DNA of 64,000 nucleotides from Pandoraea eparura. Its GTDB lineage: Bacteria > Pseudomonadota > Gammaproteobacteria > Burkholderiales > Burkholderiaceae. Below the pieces are notes generated by a model that saw nothing but the letters and a program-made list of their open reading frames with translations, did not search any database and was not told where the DNA came from. The DNA lies in contig NZ_CABPSH010000003.1 in the NCBI RefSeq assembly GCF_902459725.1, forward strand, positions 310,001 through 374,000. Direction: 5' to 3'. The translations under genes were made by a program, and so were the position numbers. Positions 19,342 through 29,264 of this stretch are shown piece after piece. Within the stretch, counting starts at the first letter, position 1. Every line of letters starts with the position of its first letter.

Positions 19342-21426
19342 CTAATACACCAGTTGGACGAGTCCGTTCTGGCAGTTAATGCTGTCGACGGTCACGGTGG
19401 TGGTGCCAAGTGTGATTCCCAGCGAGGTGAGTAACGTGTTGAGCAACGTGCTCAGTGGCGAGAGCAGCGGATTGAGCAAGGTATAGAGCACGCTGCCGAG
19501 CACCGGCGAAATGTCGGTGGTCCCGATCGACCCCGACACGGCGTTGACGCGGCATTGATTCGCCCCGCTGCCCGATAGATTGCACACGAGATCCGAAAAG
19601 CCGCCGAGAATCCCGTTCACGACATCACCGAGCGTATTGAGCAACCCCGTGACGAGACCGCCCACGCCGCCCACCACCTGGGGCAGGTTGAGGGTGGCAA
19701 CCCCACCCAAGGTCGTGCCGAGGGCGTTGGTCGTCGCCGTGAGTCCTGCGGCGGCAGTGCTGAGAAACGTGTTGACCGTCGTGACCGTGGCGCCCGCGGC
19801 CGCCGTTGGCACACTGCCAACGAGACCGGTGCCGATCGTGTTCGATGTCGATGTTCCCCCGGCACTCACATCGAGCGACAGGCCCGTGAGCAGCGCATTG
19901 ACAATCTGACTGAGGTTCACACTCGAACCGACCGGCCCGACTTGCTGCGGGAACGGCCCGGTAAACGTCATCGGCGCCGGCGAATTCGTCACGAGCGACA
20001 GGTTGGCGTTTCCGCCAACGTTAATCAATCCCAGCAAGGTGGCGATGTTAGTGCGCTGCGTCATGAGCGTGGTACAGCTCGCCGCATTGTTGGCGACGTT
20101 CACGCCGCTGGCCGAGCCACCCACACAGACATTCACTAGCCCCGAGTTGACTTGCAGGGTCGCGGAAGGCGTCGCACCGCATTGCAGCGCCGTCACCGTC
20201 GCCGTCGACTGTGCCGCCTCAAGCACGAGCGGCAGGTTCAACTGCGTGCCCAGCCCGCTGAGCAACCCGCCCAACGTGCCGGCTGACGAGTTCACCGTGA
20301 GGAACAACCGCAATTGCGCAGTCGTCGCCGTCGCCCCGACACCGCCCACGCCAACCTGTGGCGGCGAAATCACCCGCGCCACGACCGACACCGTGCCACC
20401 CAGAATCGGTAAGGACGGAATCGCCACGGCATTGCTGCCATTTGCGCCGACGACAGCCGCGGAAATCAGGTCGGCGACGCTGATGTTGGCGGTGAGCGCG
20501 TTGGCCGCGCTCACACCGGCCGCGTCGATGTTGGCGATGAGGCCGGGTGTCGTCGCCGTACCCAGCAAGTTGATGGGCAGATTGAGCACCGGACTACCGG
20601 CGAACACATTGATGAGATTGTTCATCGCGGTGACCGACACCGAAAGCGCACCGTTCTGCGTCGCAAGGGCGGTGTTCGTCGCGCTCAGCAACTGCCCGAC
20701 GGTCAGGTTTTTCACGGCGGCCACGCCCGAGAGCGACGCCACGCTGGCGTCTCCGGTCACTGGAACACCGAGCGCCTGCAACAAGCCCTGCGGCGTGATG
20801 TTGACGCCGACGAGTTGCTGCGCGGCGGCGACATACAGCGTTGGCGAGATGCCGACCGACTGAAGCAGTGGCGCGAGCACCGAGTTGCTCGTACTGAGCG
20901 TGAGCAGTCCCGAGTCGACCGTGAACGTCACGACCGCAGGCGCCTTGCGCGCGATGGCAATGGCGTTGATCGTACGCGTACCGGCAAGCTGGAAGAAGGA
21001 CGGCACGGCCAGCGACAACTTCACCTGCACGGCATTGCCACTCGCCGCATTCCCGGCATTGGTCGCGACGAACGTGCCGGGGCCGGTCGCCGACGCCGAC
21101 GGCGATGTCCACACGCCGCATGACGACGTCACCTGCAAGCCGGTGACGTTGCTGCCCATGTTCGATGTGACGTTGGCCTGCACGACAGCGGCATATGACG
21201 TGGCATTGGCACATCCCGGCAGCGTTTGTGCGCCGGCGAGCGCGCCCATGTCGGCCGCGCGCTGCAAGTCGCGTCGTTGCATGAACGCGTAGCCCGCATC
21301 GATCGCGAACGCGAGAATCAATGCCACGATCACGAAGGCGAAGGCGAGGATGGGAATCGATCCGCGCTGCCGCCCACGAGGCGAGGCGACACAATCCGTT
21401 GGGCGCACGCGCGCACGCACAGTCAT
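19342..21426 (-). CDS. tadG: TadG-like pilus assembly protein
   Basis: A 694-residue TadE/TadG-type protein. It has one N-terminal membrane segment (SIPILAFAFVIVALILAFAI, about 23-42), then the conserved RRDLQRAADMGALAGAQ. The long periplasmic part is Ala/Val/Leu/Thr/Gly-rich with few charges (for example LPQVVGGVGGLVTGLLNTL). The C-terminus has a conserved-looking Cys (SINCQNGLVQLVY). TadG proteins are needed for Tad/Flp pilus function, possibly as minor pilins or envelope anchors. Composition and the repeated G-x-x-L-x-x-L-G pattern recall the three lipoproteins at 33.5-38.4 kb, though I do not claim homology. Confidence 0.85.
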   Translation of the reverse strand: MTVRARVRPTDCVASPRGRQRGSIPILAFAFVIVALILAFAIDAGYAFMQRRDLQRAADMGALAGAQTLPGCANATSYAAVVQANVTSNMGSNVTGLQVTSSCGVWTSPSASATGPGTFVATNAGNAASGNAVQVKLSLAVPSFFQLAGTRTINAIAIARKAPAVVTFTVDSGLLTLSTSNSVLAPLLQSVGISPTLYVAAAQQLVGVNITPQGLLQALGVPVTGDASVASLSGVAAVKNLTVGQLLSATNTALATQNGALSVSVTAMNNLINVFAGSPVLNLPINLLGTATTPGLIANIDAAGVSAANALTANISVADLISAAVVGANGSNAVAIPSLPILGGTVSVVARVISPPQVGVGGVGATATTAQLRLFLTVNSSAGTLGGLLSGLGTQLNLPLVLEAAQSTATVTALQCGATPSATLQVNSGLVNVCVGGSASGVNVANNAASCTTLMTQRTNIATLLGLINVGGNANLSLVTNSPAPMTFTGPFPQQVGPVGSSVNLSQIVNALLTGLSLDVSAGGTSTSNTIGTGLVGSVPTAAAGATVTTVNTFLSTAAAGLTATTNALGTTLGGVATLNLPQVVGGVGGLVTGLLNTLGDVVNGILGGFSDLVCNLSGSGANQCRVNAVSGSIGTTDISPVLGSVLYTLLNPLLSPLSTLLNTLLTSLGITLGTTTVTVDSINCQNGLVQLVY

Positions 21427-21432
21427 GACAGG

Positions 21433-22020
21433 CTACTGGCTTGCGCCAGCTCCCGATACGGCAGGTGCAGCACCCGCACCGCCACCGCCATTGTTGCCGG
21501 TGCCCGTGTCGCCCTGGACAATCGCCGGATAAAACTGAGGAATCGGGTAGGTGAAGCTATCCAGATAGCGCTTATAGGCACGCGACGCTGTCGAGCCGAG
21601 CATCGGGAGCCCCGGCCCGGCGGCCAGGTTGTTCGCCTGGAGCGCGAGCAACGCTTCGGTTTCGTCGCCGAGCATGCCGTCCTGCGCGTGCTCGCCGACG
21701 CGCAACGCCGTATCTCGCCGCACAACGTTGCGCGGCACGCGTCCGGTGTGTGCCGCGGGGGCGGTTGCCGTTTGTGTCACCGTTTGTGTCACCGGTGCCT
21801 GCGCCACGTCGCGGGCGGCAGGCGCCGACGGGGCGGTCGGGGCCGCCTGTGCCGGTGCGGCGATGCCAGGCGCGTCGGCACCGCCCATCGTTCCCGTGAT
21901 CGGCGCGCTGATCTGCGCCGCGGCCGCGCCCGCCCAACACACGAGTGCCGCCACCGTGAGCCACGCCGCCAGCCGCAGCCGGGCGTCCGATGTTCCGTAG
22001 GGTTTCTCGCCTGCCATCAT
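21433..22020 (-). CDS. DUF3613 exported protein of the Tad locus
   Basis: A 195-residue protein with a signal peptide (LRLAAWLTVAALVCWAGAAA). A Pro/Ala/Thr-rich linker follows, then the region I assign to DUF3613: RVGEHAQDGMLGDETEALLA, LQANN, and AYKRYLDSFTYPIPQFY. Function unknown, but the family recurs in Tad loci of Burkholderiaceae. I chose the ATG at 22020 because GGGAGACG lies just upstream. The tail is Gly/Ala-rich. It sits 6 bases before tadG. Confidence 0.75.
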   Translation of the reverse strand: MMAGEKPYGTSDARLRLAAWLTVAALVCWAGAAAAQISAPITGTMGGADAPGIAAPAQAAPTAPSAPAARDVAQAPVTQTVTQTATAPAAHTGRVPRNVVRRDTALRVGEHAQDGMLGDETEALLALQANNLAAGPGLPMLGSTASRAYKRYLDSFTYPIPQFYPAIVQGDTGTGNNGGGGAGAAPAVSGAGASQ

Positions 22021-22089
22021 CACGTCTCCCTGACGTTGCGTGATTCTTGTCGTACGTGCTGCGTTATGCATGAGGGGGAAGCCATCGCA

Positions 22090-23058
22090 TCACTGCGAAT
22101 GGCTGAATCGGTCGAGCAACGACGTGGGCATGTCGTTGCGGGCACCATCGGTGGCGTCGGCGGCCACCGTGGCACGCGCGAGCCTGGCCTGCGTCAGTGG
22201 CGCCGGAATCGCCGCCGCTGCCTGCGCGGCGGCGCGAGCGGCGGCTGCATCAGCCGCCGCGCGGCGGGCTTGCCCCTGAGCGGTGATATCGGCGGCGAGT
22301 TTGTCGATGGCGTCGCGCGTGGCCTGAGGCATGTCGGCACGCGTCATCACCTCGTCGGCCCGCACTCGCTCGCCGCTCACCACGAGATACACCGCCAGAT
22401 TGCTCAACACCTTGCGACTGTCGGGTCGCAGCTCGGCCGCCTGAGCGAGCGGCACACGCGCGGCGCCCGTATCACCGTTGCGCAGCAGGGCGAAGCCGAG
22501 ATCGCTCAGGTAGAACGCTTGCGTGGGCGCGCGCGTCACGGCCTCACGCAGCGCCTGCGCCGCGCCAGCGTAATCCTTGCGCTGCGCCGCCACCAGCCCC
22601 ATGCCGTGCCAGGCCGCCGCCGCCTCACTTCCGCCCAGCAATGCCCGATAGGCTTGCTCGGCGGCGTCGGGCTGCCCCGTCTCGCGCAAGGCATCGGCCC
22701 GAAGAATGTCGATATCCGGCGCGGCACCGTATTGCATCCGGAACTGGTCGATATGGGCCAGCGAGGCGAAGTACGCGCCCTGCTCCTGCATCTGTCGAAT
22801 CATCGACAGATACAGCTCGCGCGTATCGGGCTTGGCTGCCTTGGCCATCGCTTCGTCGTTCTGCTCCGCCTGCATGAGCGCCGCGGCCGACGGCGCACCG
22901 TAACCGCCGATGCGCGGCCCGCCGCATCCGGCGAGCGACACTGCGCAGCACATGGCGATCAGCGAGCCCGCCATCACGCGAGCGGTGCGGCGTTGTTGCG
23001 CGACGCAAGCCACCGCTGCGAGCCCTGCGGCACGTCGTTTCTGAATCTGTCGGGTCAC
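22090..23058 (-). CDS. tadD: TadD, TPR lipoprotein of the Tad pilus system
   Basis: A 322-residue outer-membrane-type lipoprotein. The signal peptide ends in SLAGC (Cys near residue 45). TPR units follow (DILRADALRETGQPDAAEQA, AWHGMGLVAAQRKDYAGAAQ, FYLSDLGFALLRNGDTGAAR, NLAVYLVVSGERVRADE). It has an Ala-rich C-terminus. TadD is thought to help secretin assembly, like pilotins. The start is GTG at 23058 and overlaps the tadC stop by 4 bases (GTGA), so the two are translationally coupled. Confidence 0.92.
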   Translation of the reverse strand: MTRQIQKRRAAGLAAVACVAQQRRTARVMAGSLIAMCCAVSLAGCGGPRIGGYGAPSAAALMQAEQNDEAMAKAAKPDTRELYLSMIRQMQEQGAYFASLAHIDQFRMQYGAAPDIDILRADALRETGQPDAAEQAYRALLGGSEAAAAWHGMGLVAAQRKDYAGAAQALREAVTRAPTQAFYLSDLGFALLRNGDTGAARVPLAQAAELRPDSRKVLSNLAVYLVVSGERVRADEVMTRADMPQATRDAIDKLAADITAQGQARRAAADAAAARAAAQAAAAIPAPLTQARLARATVAADATDGARNDMPTSLLDRFSHSQ

Positions 23059-24074
23059 CGCATAGCCTCCATCGATTTGGTCAATGACAGGATGGCCGGC
23101 CCCGCAACCACCAGCATCAGTGCGGGCAACAGCGTCAGCATCATCGCCAGCGTCATCTTCACGGTGAGCTTGCCGATACGCTCCTTCATCGTCTGCCGAC
23201 GTTGCTCGCGCAAGCGATCGCTGAACTGTTGCAGCGGCTCCTGTACCGCGCCGCCGTGCTGCTCGACCTGCACGATGAGCCGCACCAGTGCGCGCAGGTC
23301 ATCGTTGTCGTACACCTCGCGCAAGCGGCCCATCGACGCCTCCCGCCCGCGCCCCGAAGCGTACTGACGATTGGCGCTTTCGAACTCCTTCGACAGAATC
23401 GGCAGCACTTCGCGAAAATCGGACACCAGCACATACAGGCTCTGGTCCATCGACAGGCCCACGCCTTGCAGCAAGCGCAGCAAGTCGATGAGCAACGGCA
23501 GTTCCTCGATCAGTTCGCGACGGCGCTGCGTCGCCTTGCGCTGCACGTAGAATTTCGGCACGAGCAGTCCGATCCCGGCCGCACCGATCAGGCGCAGCAT
23601 CGTGCCGACGCCCCCGCCGCCAGGAAACCACAACCAGATCAGCAATGGCAGCACCCCCGCGAGCGCCACCCGCGCGAACAGGAAGAGCGACTTCGCCCGC
23701 ACGCTGTCGTAGCCACATTGCGCAAGCAGAAGCCGATCTTCGGCCGCAATCAGATGCTGCCCAAGGCGCGTTTCCGACCACTGCTTGCCCAGCGCCGCCG
23801 CGCGATCGAACAGGGCGCGCCAGCCGTGCCGCGCACCCTCACGCGTTTCCTGCAGGTCGTCCTCGAGCGCCGCCTGCGGCCCGGGCGGCGCATTCGCCGC
23901 ACGCAGGGCCGCCAATGCCTGTTGCTGACGGCTGGCCAGCACCTGATCGATCATTCGTTCGCTGCGCCCCTGACGCACCGCACGCAACAGCAGGGCCGAC
24001 GCCGCGAGCAACAGCCCGGCCGCGACCATCAACAGGCCCAGCATCATCCAGAAGTGTGAGTTGGCGAGGTGCAT
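23055..24074 (-). CDS. tadC: TadC, inner-membrane platform protein
   Basis: A 339-residue T2SSF-domain protein paired with TadB as the inner-membrane platform of the Tad pilus. Membrane segments lie near the N-terminus (FWMMLGLLMVAAGLLLAASA), in the middle (ARVALAGVLPLLIWLWF, LIGAAGIGLLVPKFYV) and at the C-terminus (MTLAMMLTLLPALMLVVAGP). The T2SSF core includes ELIEELPLLIDLLRLLQGVG and SMDQSLYVLVSDF. I chose ATG 24074 because it places the first helix directly after a short N-terminus. It lies 19 bases after tadB. Confidence 0.93.
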   Translation of the reverse strand: MHLANSHFWMMLGLLMVAAGLLLAASALLLRAVRQGRSERMIDQVLASRQQQALAALRAANAPPGPQAALEDDLQETREGARHGWRALFDRAAALGKQWSETRLGQHLIAAEDRLLLAQCGYDSVRAKSLFLFARVALAGVLPLLIWLWFPGGGGVGTMLRLIGAAGIGLLVPKFYVQRKATQRRRELIEELPLLIDLLRLLQGVGLSMDQSLYVLVSDFREVLPILSKEFESANRQYASGRGREASMGRLREVYDNDDLRALVRLIVQVEQHGGAVQEPLQQFSDRLREQRRQTMKERIGKLTVKMTLAMMLTLLPALMLVVAGPAILSLTKSMEAMR

Positions 24075-24093
24075 ATGGGTCAGTCCCTCTCGC

Positions 24094-25017
24094 TCACAGC
24101 GACTTCGCAAGTCGGTACAACAGGAAGCCGCCGAAGACTTCCAGACCGAGGCCGATCGCGAGCAGTCGCTGACCGGACGCCTCCTGGAACATCGGCTCGA
24201 AGAATTTCGGATTCAGCAACATCAGCACGGCACTGACGATGATCGGCAGGGCGGCCAGCACCCAGGCCGACATCCGTGTCTCGGAAGACAACGCGTAAAG
24301 CTCCGCTTGCGCCTGCTCGCGATCGCGCATGAAGCCGGCCATGCGCGAGAGAATCTGGTCGGCGCGCCCCCCGAATCGGGTGGACAGGTCGACCACCGAT
24401 GCGAACAGGTAGATCTCTTCAACGTGATACACCCGCGCGATCTGTTTGAGCGCCACGTCGAGATCGACGCCGGCCTGCACCTGTCGCACGGCACGGTCCA
24501 GCAATTCGCGCAATGGCATATCAGCATTGCCGGCGGCGGTCTGGAACGCGGCCGGCAGACTATTGCCAACGGTCAGCATCCGCACCATCCCGTCGAGAAA
24601 GATCGGCAACTGACGCACGATGTTGCGATGCCGGCGCGCCGCCTTGAACCAGTAGCGCAGCACCGTACCCACCACGTACAGCAACAACACGACGATGGCC
24701 GAGAGCGGTCCGTGCCACGCCCAGAACAGAATCACCAGCAGCAGGCCGGGCGCGATCAGCATCGTGTAGAACATCGGATCGGTGTGTACGCCCGCCCGCT
24801 CGAAGAAGAACTCCCACGGCAGCGACTTGCGGCGTGGCGCACGCGTGGCGGCGCCCTCGTTCGCCGCGAACCGCGGCGCATTCTGGGCGAGCTGCTGCTC
24901 GAGAAACGCGCTCGTCGCCTGCGCTCTCACGCGCAGGTGGGTACGGCGCCATAGCTCCAGCCCTGCCGCAATCAGCAGCAGGGCGATGCCGACGACCCAC
25001 AACACGATGACATTCAT
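24094..25017 (-). CDS. tadB: TadB, inner-membrane platform protein
   Basis: A 307-residue T2SSF-domain partner of TadC. The start [20 protein letters not shown] gives the first membrane helix, with further helices at about 80-125 and 250-300. The T2SSF core reads RQLPIFLDGMVRMLTVGNSL and continues through SVVDLSTRFGGRADQILSRM. Its ATG overlaps the tadA stop (ATGA), indicating coupling. The open frame extends upstream to 25401, but that part is a shadow of tadA. Confidence 0.93.
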   Translation of the reverse strand: MNVIVLWVVGIALLLIAAGLELWRRTHLRVRAQATSAFLEQQLAQNAPRFAANEGAATRAPRRKSLPWEFFFERAGVHTDPMFYTMLIAPGLLLVILFWAWHGPLSAIVVLLLYVVGTVLRYWFKAARRHRNIVRQLPIFLDGMVRMLTVGNSLPAAFQTAAGNADMPLRELLDRAVRQVQAGVDLDVALKQIARVYHVEEIYLFASVVDLSTRFGGRADQILSRMAGFMRDREQAQAELYALSSETRMSAWVLAALPIIVSAVLMLLNPKFFEPMFQEASGQRLLAIGLGLEVFGGFLLYRLAKSL

Positions 25018-26384
25018 CGACGGCGTCCGAAGAAGCCACCCCCGCCGCCCGAATCCGGTGGGGGGTTGCTCTGCGCCTGCGCGGCTGCCGCCGCATGGCG
25101 TGTCAGCTCCTTGAACCGCTGCAACTTCGGCGAGTGCGGCTGCAGGCCGAGCGAGATCCAACGATCCTTCTCTTCGCCGTCGGGCCCCACGACCGACTCG
25201 TGCCGGAACAGCTCCTGCGTCGAGATCACGGTATCCGACACCCCGGTCACTTCGGTAATCGACAAAATGCGCCGGCGCCCGCTCGACAACCGGCCAATCT
25301 GCACGATGAAATCGAGCGCGCTCGTGATCTGCCGGCGCAGGCTGCTCTCGCTGCCCTGAAACCCGGCAAAGCCCGCGAGCATCTCCAGGCGGTAGAGGCA
25401 TTCGCGCGGCGAGTTGGCGTGGATCGTCGCCATCGAGCCTTCGTGGCCGGTATTCATCGCCTGCATCATTTCCAGCACTTCGGAGCCGCGCACTTCGCCC
25501 ACGATGATGCGGTCGGGACGCATGCGCAAACTGTTGCGAATCAGGTCGCGAATCGACACCTCGCCCGATCCGTCGAAGCCGCCCTGACGCGATTCGAGCC
25601 GTACCACGTGCGGGTGGTTGAGCGAGAGTTCGGCCGTGTCCTCGACGGTCACCACGCGCTCGGTCGCCGGGATGAAGCTGGCCAGCGCGTTAAGCAGCGA
25701 CGTCTTGCCCGAACTGGTGCCGCCGGAGACAAGAATATTGCAGCGCGAGCGAACCGCCGCGTCGAGCAGCGCATAAATCTCTTCGTTGAAGCTGCCGAGC
25801 GCGAGCAGGTCGGACGGCTTGAGCGGATCCTTGCGAAACTTGCGAATCGAGACCACCGGTCCGTCGACGGCCAGCGGCTCGATCACGACGTTCAGACGTC
25901 CGCCGTCGGGCAGGCGCGCATCGACCATTGGGTTCGACTCGTCGAGACGACGGCCGATGGGGGCGAGAATGCGCCGCACGATGCGCAGCAGATGCTGATT
26001 GTCCGAGAAGCGCAGTGCTTCGCGCGCCAGCACCCCCTGACGCGACACATAAACATCGTTGTAGCCGTTGATCAGAATGTCCTCCACCGCCGGATCCGCG
26101 AGCAGATCCTCGATGGGGCCGAAGCCGGCAAGCTCTTTCGTGAGCGCATCGGAGATCTGGCGCAGCTCCGATTCGTTGATCGGGATGCGGCGCAAACGTA
26201 CGAAACCGTCCATCTCCAGATCGACGAACTGCTGGATCGCGCTGCGGCTCCAGCGCCCGAACTCCGCACCGAGTTCCTCGATTCGCGCGAGCAGATGTTC
26301 GTGTGCCGCGGTCTTGATGTCCTGAAACTGCTGTGAATTGGCGAACGCGCGCTTGTCGTCGGCAAATTCGATGGAGTCGGTCAT
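25014..26384 (-). CDS. tadA: TadA, secretion ATPase of the Tad pilus
   Basis: Hexameric T2SSE-family ATPase that powers Flp pilus assembly. It has 456 residues from ATG 26384. An N-terminal helical domain (1-90) precedes the catalytic core. Key motifs are Walker A GGTSSGKT, the Asp box ([10 protein letters not shown]), Walker B ([12 protein letters not shown]) and the His box ([13 protein letters not shown]). A Gly/Pro-rich C-terminus ([16 protein letters not shown]) is unusual and probably disordered. It starts 1 base after the tadZ stop. Confidence 0.96.
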   Translation of the reverse strand: MTDSIEFADDKRAFANSQQFQDIKTAAHEHLLARIEELGAEFGRWSRSAIQQFVDLEMDGFVRLRRIPINESELRQISDALTKELAGFGPIEDLLADPAVEDILINGYNDVYVSRQGVLAREALRFSDNQHLLRIVRRILAPIGRRLDESNPMVDARLPDGGRLNVVIEPLAVDGPVVSIRKFRKDPLKPSDLLALGSFNEEIYALLDAAVRSRCNILVSGGTSSGKTSLLNALASFIPATERVVTVEDTAELSLNHPHVVRLESRQGGFDGSGEVSIRDLIRNSLRMRPDRIIVGEVRGSEVLEMMQAMNTGHEGSMATIHANSPRECLYRLEMLAGFAGFQGSESSLRRQITSALDFIVQIGRLSSGRRRILSITEVTGVSDTVISTQELFRHESVVGPDGEEKDRWISLGLQPHSPKLQRFKELTRHAAAAAQAQSNPPPDSGGGGGFFGRRR

Positions 26385-26385
26385 A

Positions 26386-27726
26386 TCAGTGCTTTCCCAT
26401 GAATCGGCCCAGCCAGCCCGACGAATGACGTTGTGCCGCCGCCCCCGCATGTTGCGCGCTGAGCAGTCGTTCGACGAGCGGTTGCAACGCGCGCACGTAC
26501 GGATCGCTACGCGCGGTATCGAGAATCAACTTGCCCTGATTGGTCGCCGAGAGCATGGCCAACGGGCGGTCGGGCAGCGTGGCGAGCAGCGGAATCTCGA
26601 AACGCTTGGCGATCTGGTCGGCCGCCATGCCGTAACGCGGATCGTAGCGGTTGAGCACGAGCTGCAGGTGATGGCGCTCCACACTCTTCTCTTCGAGATC
26701 GCGCAGCATCGACGCGAGCGAAACGATCGCGCCCACGCTCTGGTCGACCACGAGCCAGACCTCGTCGGCGGCGCGCACGAGGCTCGCGACGAACGCCGGA
26801 TTCGAGAAGCCGCCAAGATCGGCAACGATCAGATCGAAGAACGCGCGCAGACGGTCGGTGAGCGCCAGCGCATCGGCCGCCGCCACGCTGCGCATGTCGC
26901 CGAGATCGAGCGGCAGCGGCAACACCGCCAAGCCGCTTGGCGTATGCGAGACGGCCGTGTGCACGAGGGTTTCATCGAAACGTCGCAGGTTCTGCACCGC
27001 TTCGGCGAAGCTGAACTGGCTTTGCGTATTGAGATACAGCAGGCCGTCACCGGACGGCAGGCCGAGATCGAGCAGCGCCACGTGACCGAGCAGCGAGGCA
27101 TCGAACTTGTCGTCCTTGTTCGCCGGCGCCTTCGCGGCCCGGGTCGCCTTCTCGGGATGCGCGCCGACGACCATCTCCTGCCCGAGCTGCGAAAGATGCG
27201 CGGCGAGTGTGCTGCATCCGACACCGATTCGGGCGCCGAGCAACACCACGAAGCGCCCGTGACGCTGGGGCGCAACGGCGCTGGGCGGTGGCGTTTGATC
27301 GATCACCCGGCGGATGACATCAAGCGCCTCCTCGTGCGTCGAATGCATGTCGATGAAGTCGTGGACCCCGGCGCGGATGGCCGCCTTCATGCCATCGGCG
27401 CGCACCATCGATCCCACCGCCACCAACGGCAGTTTGGGCGCGACACGTTTGAGCATCTGCGCGAGTTCGATGGCACCGGCAAAGCTGCCGTCGGCGGTGT
27501 CGTCGGCATGGCCGCTCGGCTCGCCGGAAAAATCGAGCAATACGACCTGCGGGTCGAGATCGCCGATGCGCTGCTGCAATTGCGCCGGACGACCGGCCTC
27601 CTGCAGCACCACGCCCTCATCGCGCAACGCCGCCGAGAGCCACTGACCGTGGCCTGCGTGCGCGCTGCAAAAGAGGAAGCGATGCAACTCCGTCATGGTG
27701 TCCAGTATTCGCGTCGGTGCGTTCAT
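26386..27726 (-). CDS. tadZ: TadZ/CpaE, pilus-localising ParA/MinD-like protein
   Basis: A 446-residue protein. The N-terminal receiver-like domain (about 15-150, PQVVLLDFSGEP, VGSMVRADGMKAAIRAGVHD) is followed by a MinD/ParA-type ATPase domain. The deviant Walker A region is GARIGVGCST, without either signature lysine. Further motifs are HVALLDLGLPSGD and LIVADLGGFSNPAF. TadZ marks the pole or assembly site for the Tad machinery. The ribosome-binding site AGGAG is 7 bases before the ATG. It is between the secretin gene and tadA. Confidence 0.93.
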   Translation of the reverse strand: MNAPTRILDTMTELHRFLFCSAHAGHGQWLSAALRDEGVVLQEAGRPAQLQQRIGDLDPQVVLLDFSGEPSGHADDTADGSFAGAIELAQMLKRVAPKLPLVAVGSMVRADGMKAAIRAGVHDFIDMHSTHEEALDVIRRVIDQTPPPSAVAPQRHGRFVVLLGARIGVGCSTLAAHLSQLGQEMVVGAHPEKATRAAKAPANKDDKFDASLLGHVALLDLGLPSGDGLLYLNTQSQFSFAEAVQNLRRFDETLVHTAVSHTPSGLAVLPLPLDLGDMRSVAAADALALTDRLRAFFDLIVADLGGFSNPAFVASLVRAADEVWLVVDQSVGAIVSLASMLRDLEEKSVERHHLQLVLNRYDPRYGMAADQIAKRFEIPLLATLPDRPLAMLSATNQGKLILDTARSDPYVRALQPLVERLLSAQHAGAAAQRHSSGWLGRFMGKH

Positions 27727-27801
27727 GTTTGCACTCCTGACTTCCCTGCCCCGGCTGTCGCCCGGTTGCCGCTCGGTACCGCCTGCGTGCGCGGTTCGGC
27801 G

Positions 27802-29190
27802 CTATTTCGAAAACCCCGGCAATTCACTATCGCTTGCCACACCCATCAGGTAGGCGCCCCATACCGGCCCCGGGCGACGCTCACGCGTATCTCCCGGCAG
27901 TGGCATCGCCACGCCCTTCGCCATCGGTTTGACCAGATGTGGCGTGACCACGATCACCAGTTCCTTCTCGGCGCTGTTGTACTTCAAATTGCGGAAAAAG
28001 GCGCCGATAAACGGCAGATCGCCGAGCAGCGGCACCTTGTCAACCGCGGCGGTCGTCGTGCGCGAGATCAGGCCGCCGATGACGAAACTCTCGCCGTCGC
28101 CCAACTCCACCGTCGTGTCCGCGCGGCGCGTCGTGATCGCGGGAATTTGCGTCGATTCGGTCACGATGGCGTTCGTATAGTCGATGTCCGACGCCTCGGG
28201 CGCCACCTTCAGCGCGATGCGATTCGGCGCAAGGATCGTCGGCGTGACCGTGAGCCCCACGCCAAACGGCTTGTAGACAATCGTGGTCGTGCCCAGACCA
28301 CCCGACTGCGGCACCGGAATCTCGCCGCCCGCGAGAAAGCTCGCGCTCTGTCCCGAGAGCGCCACCAGCGTCGGTGCCGCCAGCACCCGGCCGAGACCGT
28401 TCGATTGCAGCAGGTCGATCTGCGCCGACATGCTGAATGCGCCACGGGTAATCGAGCCGAAGAACGAGCCGAAGTTGGGTACGGTGCTCGCCCCGCCACT
28501 ACCACCAAAGGCGGAGTTGAGCGCCGAACCCACGCCGAAGCTGCCCGAGCCGGTCTTCTTCGATGCGCCGAAGCTCGCTCCCAACTGATTGAGAATATTG
28601 CGATTGATCTCGACAATCTTCACGTCGACCTGCACGACACCGGTATCCCCAACCGTCGAACGATCGACGACGACGCCGCCCTTGCCCGCCGCATCGACCG
28701 CCGCCGACTGCAGGCCACTGTGTTCAACAACGGTATTCGCGTGGCCCTTGATGAGGGCCGCGCCGCCGCGCGCGTCAACACTGGCCGTACCGGTATCGCC
28801 CAGGGCGCTTTGCACGCTGCCTATCACGTGGACTTCCCAGCGCACCGGTTCGCCGCCGCGCGGCCACGCAGCGATCTGCGTAGTGCCCGCCGTTTTCCCG
28901 ACGACCAGCACCGAGCCGCGTCGTCCGCCCGAGCCTTTGAGCACGACAACGTCCGCAACCGCGGGATCGGCCACGGCAACGCGCTCGAGCGAGCCCGGCA
29001 CTTGCAACTCGCGTTGCTCGTGAACGCCCAGCGTCAGCGAACGCGATCCGGCACGCGAGGTGGCGTCGGCGGCATCGGCCAAACGCACCGAACCCGTGGC
29101 AGCGCACGCGAGCAGCGCGGCAAGGCACAACAGCATGCCGGTCACGCGTCGGGGCTGTTGTCTGGCAGTGCGAACCTGGCTTCTGATCAT
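27802..29190 (-). CDS. rcpA: Secretin CpaC/RcpA of the Tad pilus
   Basis: Outer-membrane channel for the Flp pilus, 462 residues. It has a signal peptide (GMLLCLAALLACAATGS). The LLAC may allow lipidation, but a plain cleavage site is equally plausible. The N-terminal pilus/BON-like domain (SLTLGVHEQRELQVPGSLER) covers about 50-125. The secretin domain runs from about 185 to 425 (VQVDVKIVEINRNILNQLG, GRVLAAPTLVALSGQSASFL, AGGEIPVPQ, GVGLTVTPTI, FVIGGLISRTT, VPLLGDLPFIGAFFR, ELVIVVTPHLV). All expected secretin signatures are present. Confidence 0.95.
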   Translation of the reverse strand: MIRSQVRTARQQPRRVTGMLLCLAALLACAATGSVRLADAADATSRAGSRSLTLGVHEQRELQVPGSLERVAVADPAVADVVVLKGSGGRRGSVLVVGKTAGTTQIAAWPRGGEPVRWEVHVIGSVQSALGDTGTASVDARGGAALIKGHANTVVEHSGLQSAAVDAAGKGGVVVDRSTVGDTGVVQVDVKIVEINRNILNQLGASFGASKKTGSGSFGVGSALNSAFGGSGGASTVPNFGSFFGSITRGAFSMSAQIDLLQSNGLGRVLAAPTLVALSGQSASFLAGGEIPVPQSGGLGTTTIVYKPFGVGLTVTPTILAPNRIALKVAPEASDIDYTNAIVTESTQIPAITTRRADTTVELGDGESFVIGGLISRTTTAAVDKVPLLGDLPFIGAFFRNLKYNSAEKELVIVVTPHLVKPMAKGVAMPLPGDTRERRPGPVWGAYLMGVASDSELPGFSK

Positions 29191-29264
29191 GGCGTGGCTA
29201 TATCGGTCACTGTGTTGGTTAAGTGGCGTGGCGTTTCAGGTCGAACGTCGAGGTCTCGGCAATC

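Noticed and set aside
24094-25401. Extended TadB reading frame starting at 25401
   Set aside because: The first 128 codons overlap tadA antiphase; the ATG at 25017 gives the expected membrane start and ATGA coupling.
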